A stretch of 5,085 nt of DNA from an uncultured Paracoccaceae bacterium (GTDB lineage: Bacteria > Pseudomonadota > Alphaproteobacteria > Rhodobacterales > Rhodobacteraceae). Under the pieces are notes generated by a model. It did no database searches. It saw nothing but the letters and a program-made list of their open reading frames with translations, and had not been told where the DNA came from. Numbering within the stretch: position 1 is the stretch's first letter; every line of letters starts with the position of its first letter. The DNA lies in NCBI GenBank assembly GCA_937927885.1, contig CALEZJ010000559.1, positions 1 to 5,085 of the forward strand, written 5' to 3'. Both the position numbers and the translations under genes were made by a program. Below, piece after piece: positions 5,029 through 5,085 of the stretch.

Positions 5029-5085
5029 GGTCCCGCCTGTCCCTCTTGCCCCGGGACGCGCGCGGCGCTATGCGCGCAGCCCATG
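5029..5085. other. Right-edge intergenic sequence
   Basis: No gene is supported here. GCGCGC at 5058-5063 could pair with GCGCGC at 5072-5077, but there is no T-run. The final ATG (5083-5085) has no Shine-Dalgarno sequence before it, so it cannot be taken as the start of the next gene. Confidence 0.4.

Noticed and set aside
5036..5052. Possible third copy of the dispersed repeat
   Set aside because: Only the nine bases TCTTGCCCC (5044-5052) match copy 2; the diagnostic AAATAC part is absent.
5058..5077. Terminator after the DUF606-type gene
   Set aside because: The GCGCGC arms are low complexity in this GC-rich DNA and no T-run follows.

Overview
The window looks like a chromosomal segment of a high-GC alphaproteobacterium, most likely a member of the Rhodobacteraceae/Rhodobacterales. 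Three things suggest this. The coding genes use strongly GC-rich third codon positions. The housekeeping pair fabF-mltG is followed directly by a gene pair that looks like the first two genes (orfg1/orfg2, TerS/TerL) of the RcGTA-type gene transfer agent (GTA) head cluster. A short intergenic repeat of a kind I associate with this family is present twice. The genus cannot be fixed from the sequence alone.

Layout: 1-169 is a leader region with a dispersed-repeat copy and two tandem inverted repeats. 170-1432 is fabF (3-oxoacyl-ACP synthase II), and 1432-2583 is mltG (endolytic murein transglycosylase). They overlap by one base (TGATG) and are probably co-transcribed. The acpP gene that often precedes fabF, if present, lies outside the window to the left. 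2584-2751 is a 168-bp intergenic region that appears to carry the start signals of the GTA block: two dyads, a candidate sigma-70 promoter and a leader with two strong hairpins. 2752-3087 is a small helical protein, the candidate GTA small terminase. It is overlapped over 143 bases, in another frame, by a full-length terminase large subunit (2945-4366) with intact ATPase and nuclease motifs. 4367-4581 is a non-coding gap holding the second, inverted repeat copy and GC-rich hairpins. 4582-5028 encodes a five-helix membrane protein of the DUF606/YdcZ family. The last 57 bases hold no supported gene.

All five genes lie on the plus strand. Biologically the window joins envelope housekeeping (fatty-acid elongation, peptidoglycan strand-length control) to a domesticated phage-like DNA-packaging motor. 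TerS and TerL would together load host DNA into GTA capsids. The portal gene expected next in the archetypal cluster is not seen within the window. A membrane-protein gene occupies that place instead, so whether the GTA cluster continues, is interrupted or is a remnant cannot be decided here. I see no tRNA, rRNA, CRISPR array or insertion sequence. The system is not wholly new. The least ordinary parts are the long terS/terL overlap, the structured leader ahead of terS, the inserted membrane gene and the dispersed repeat.
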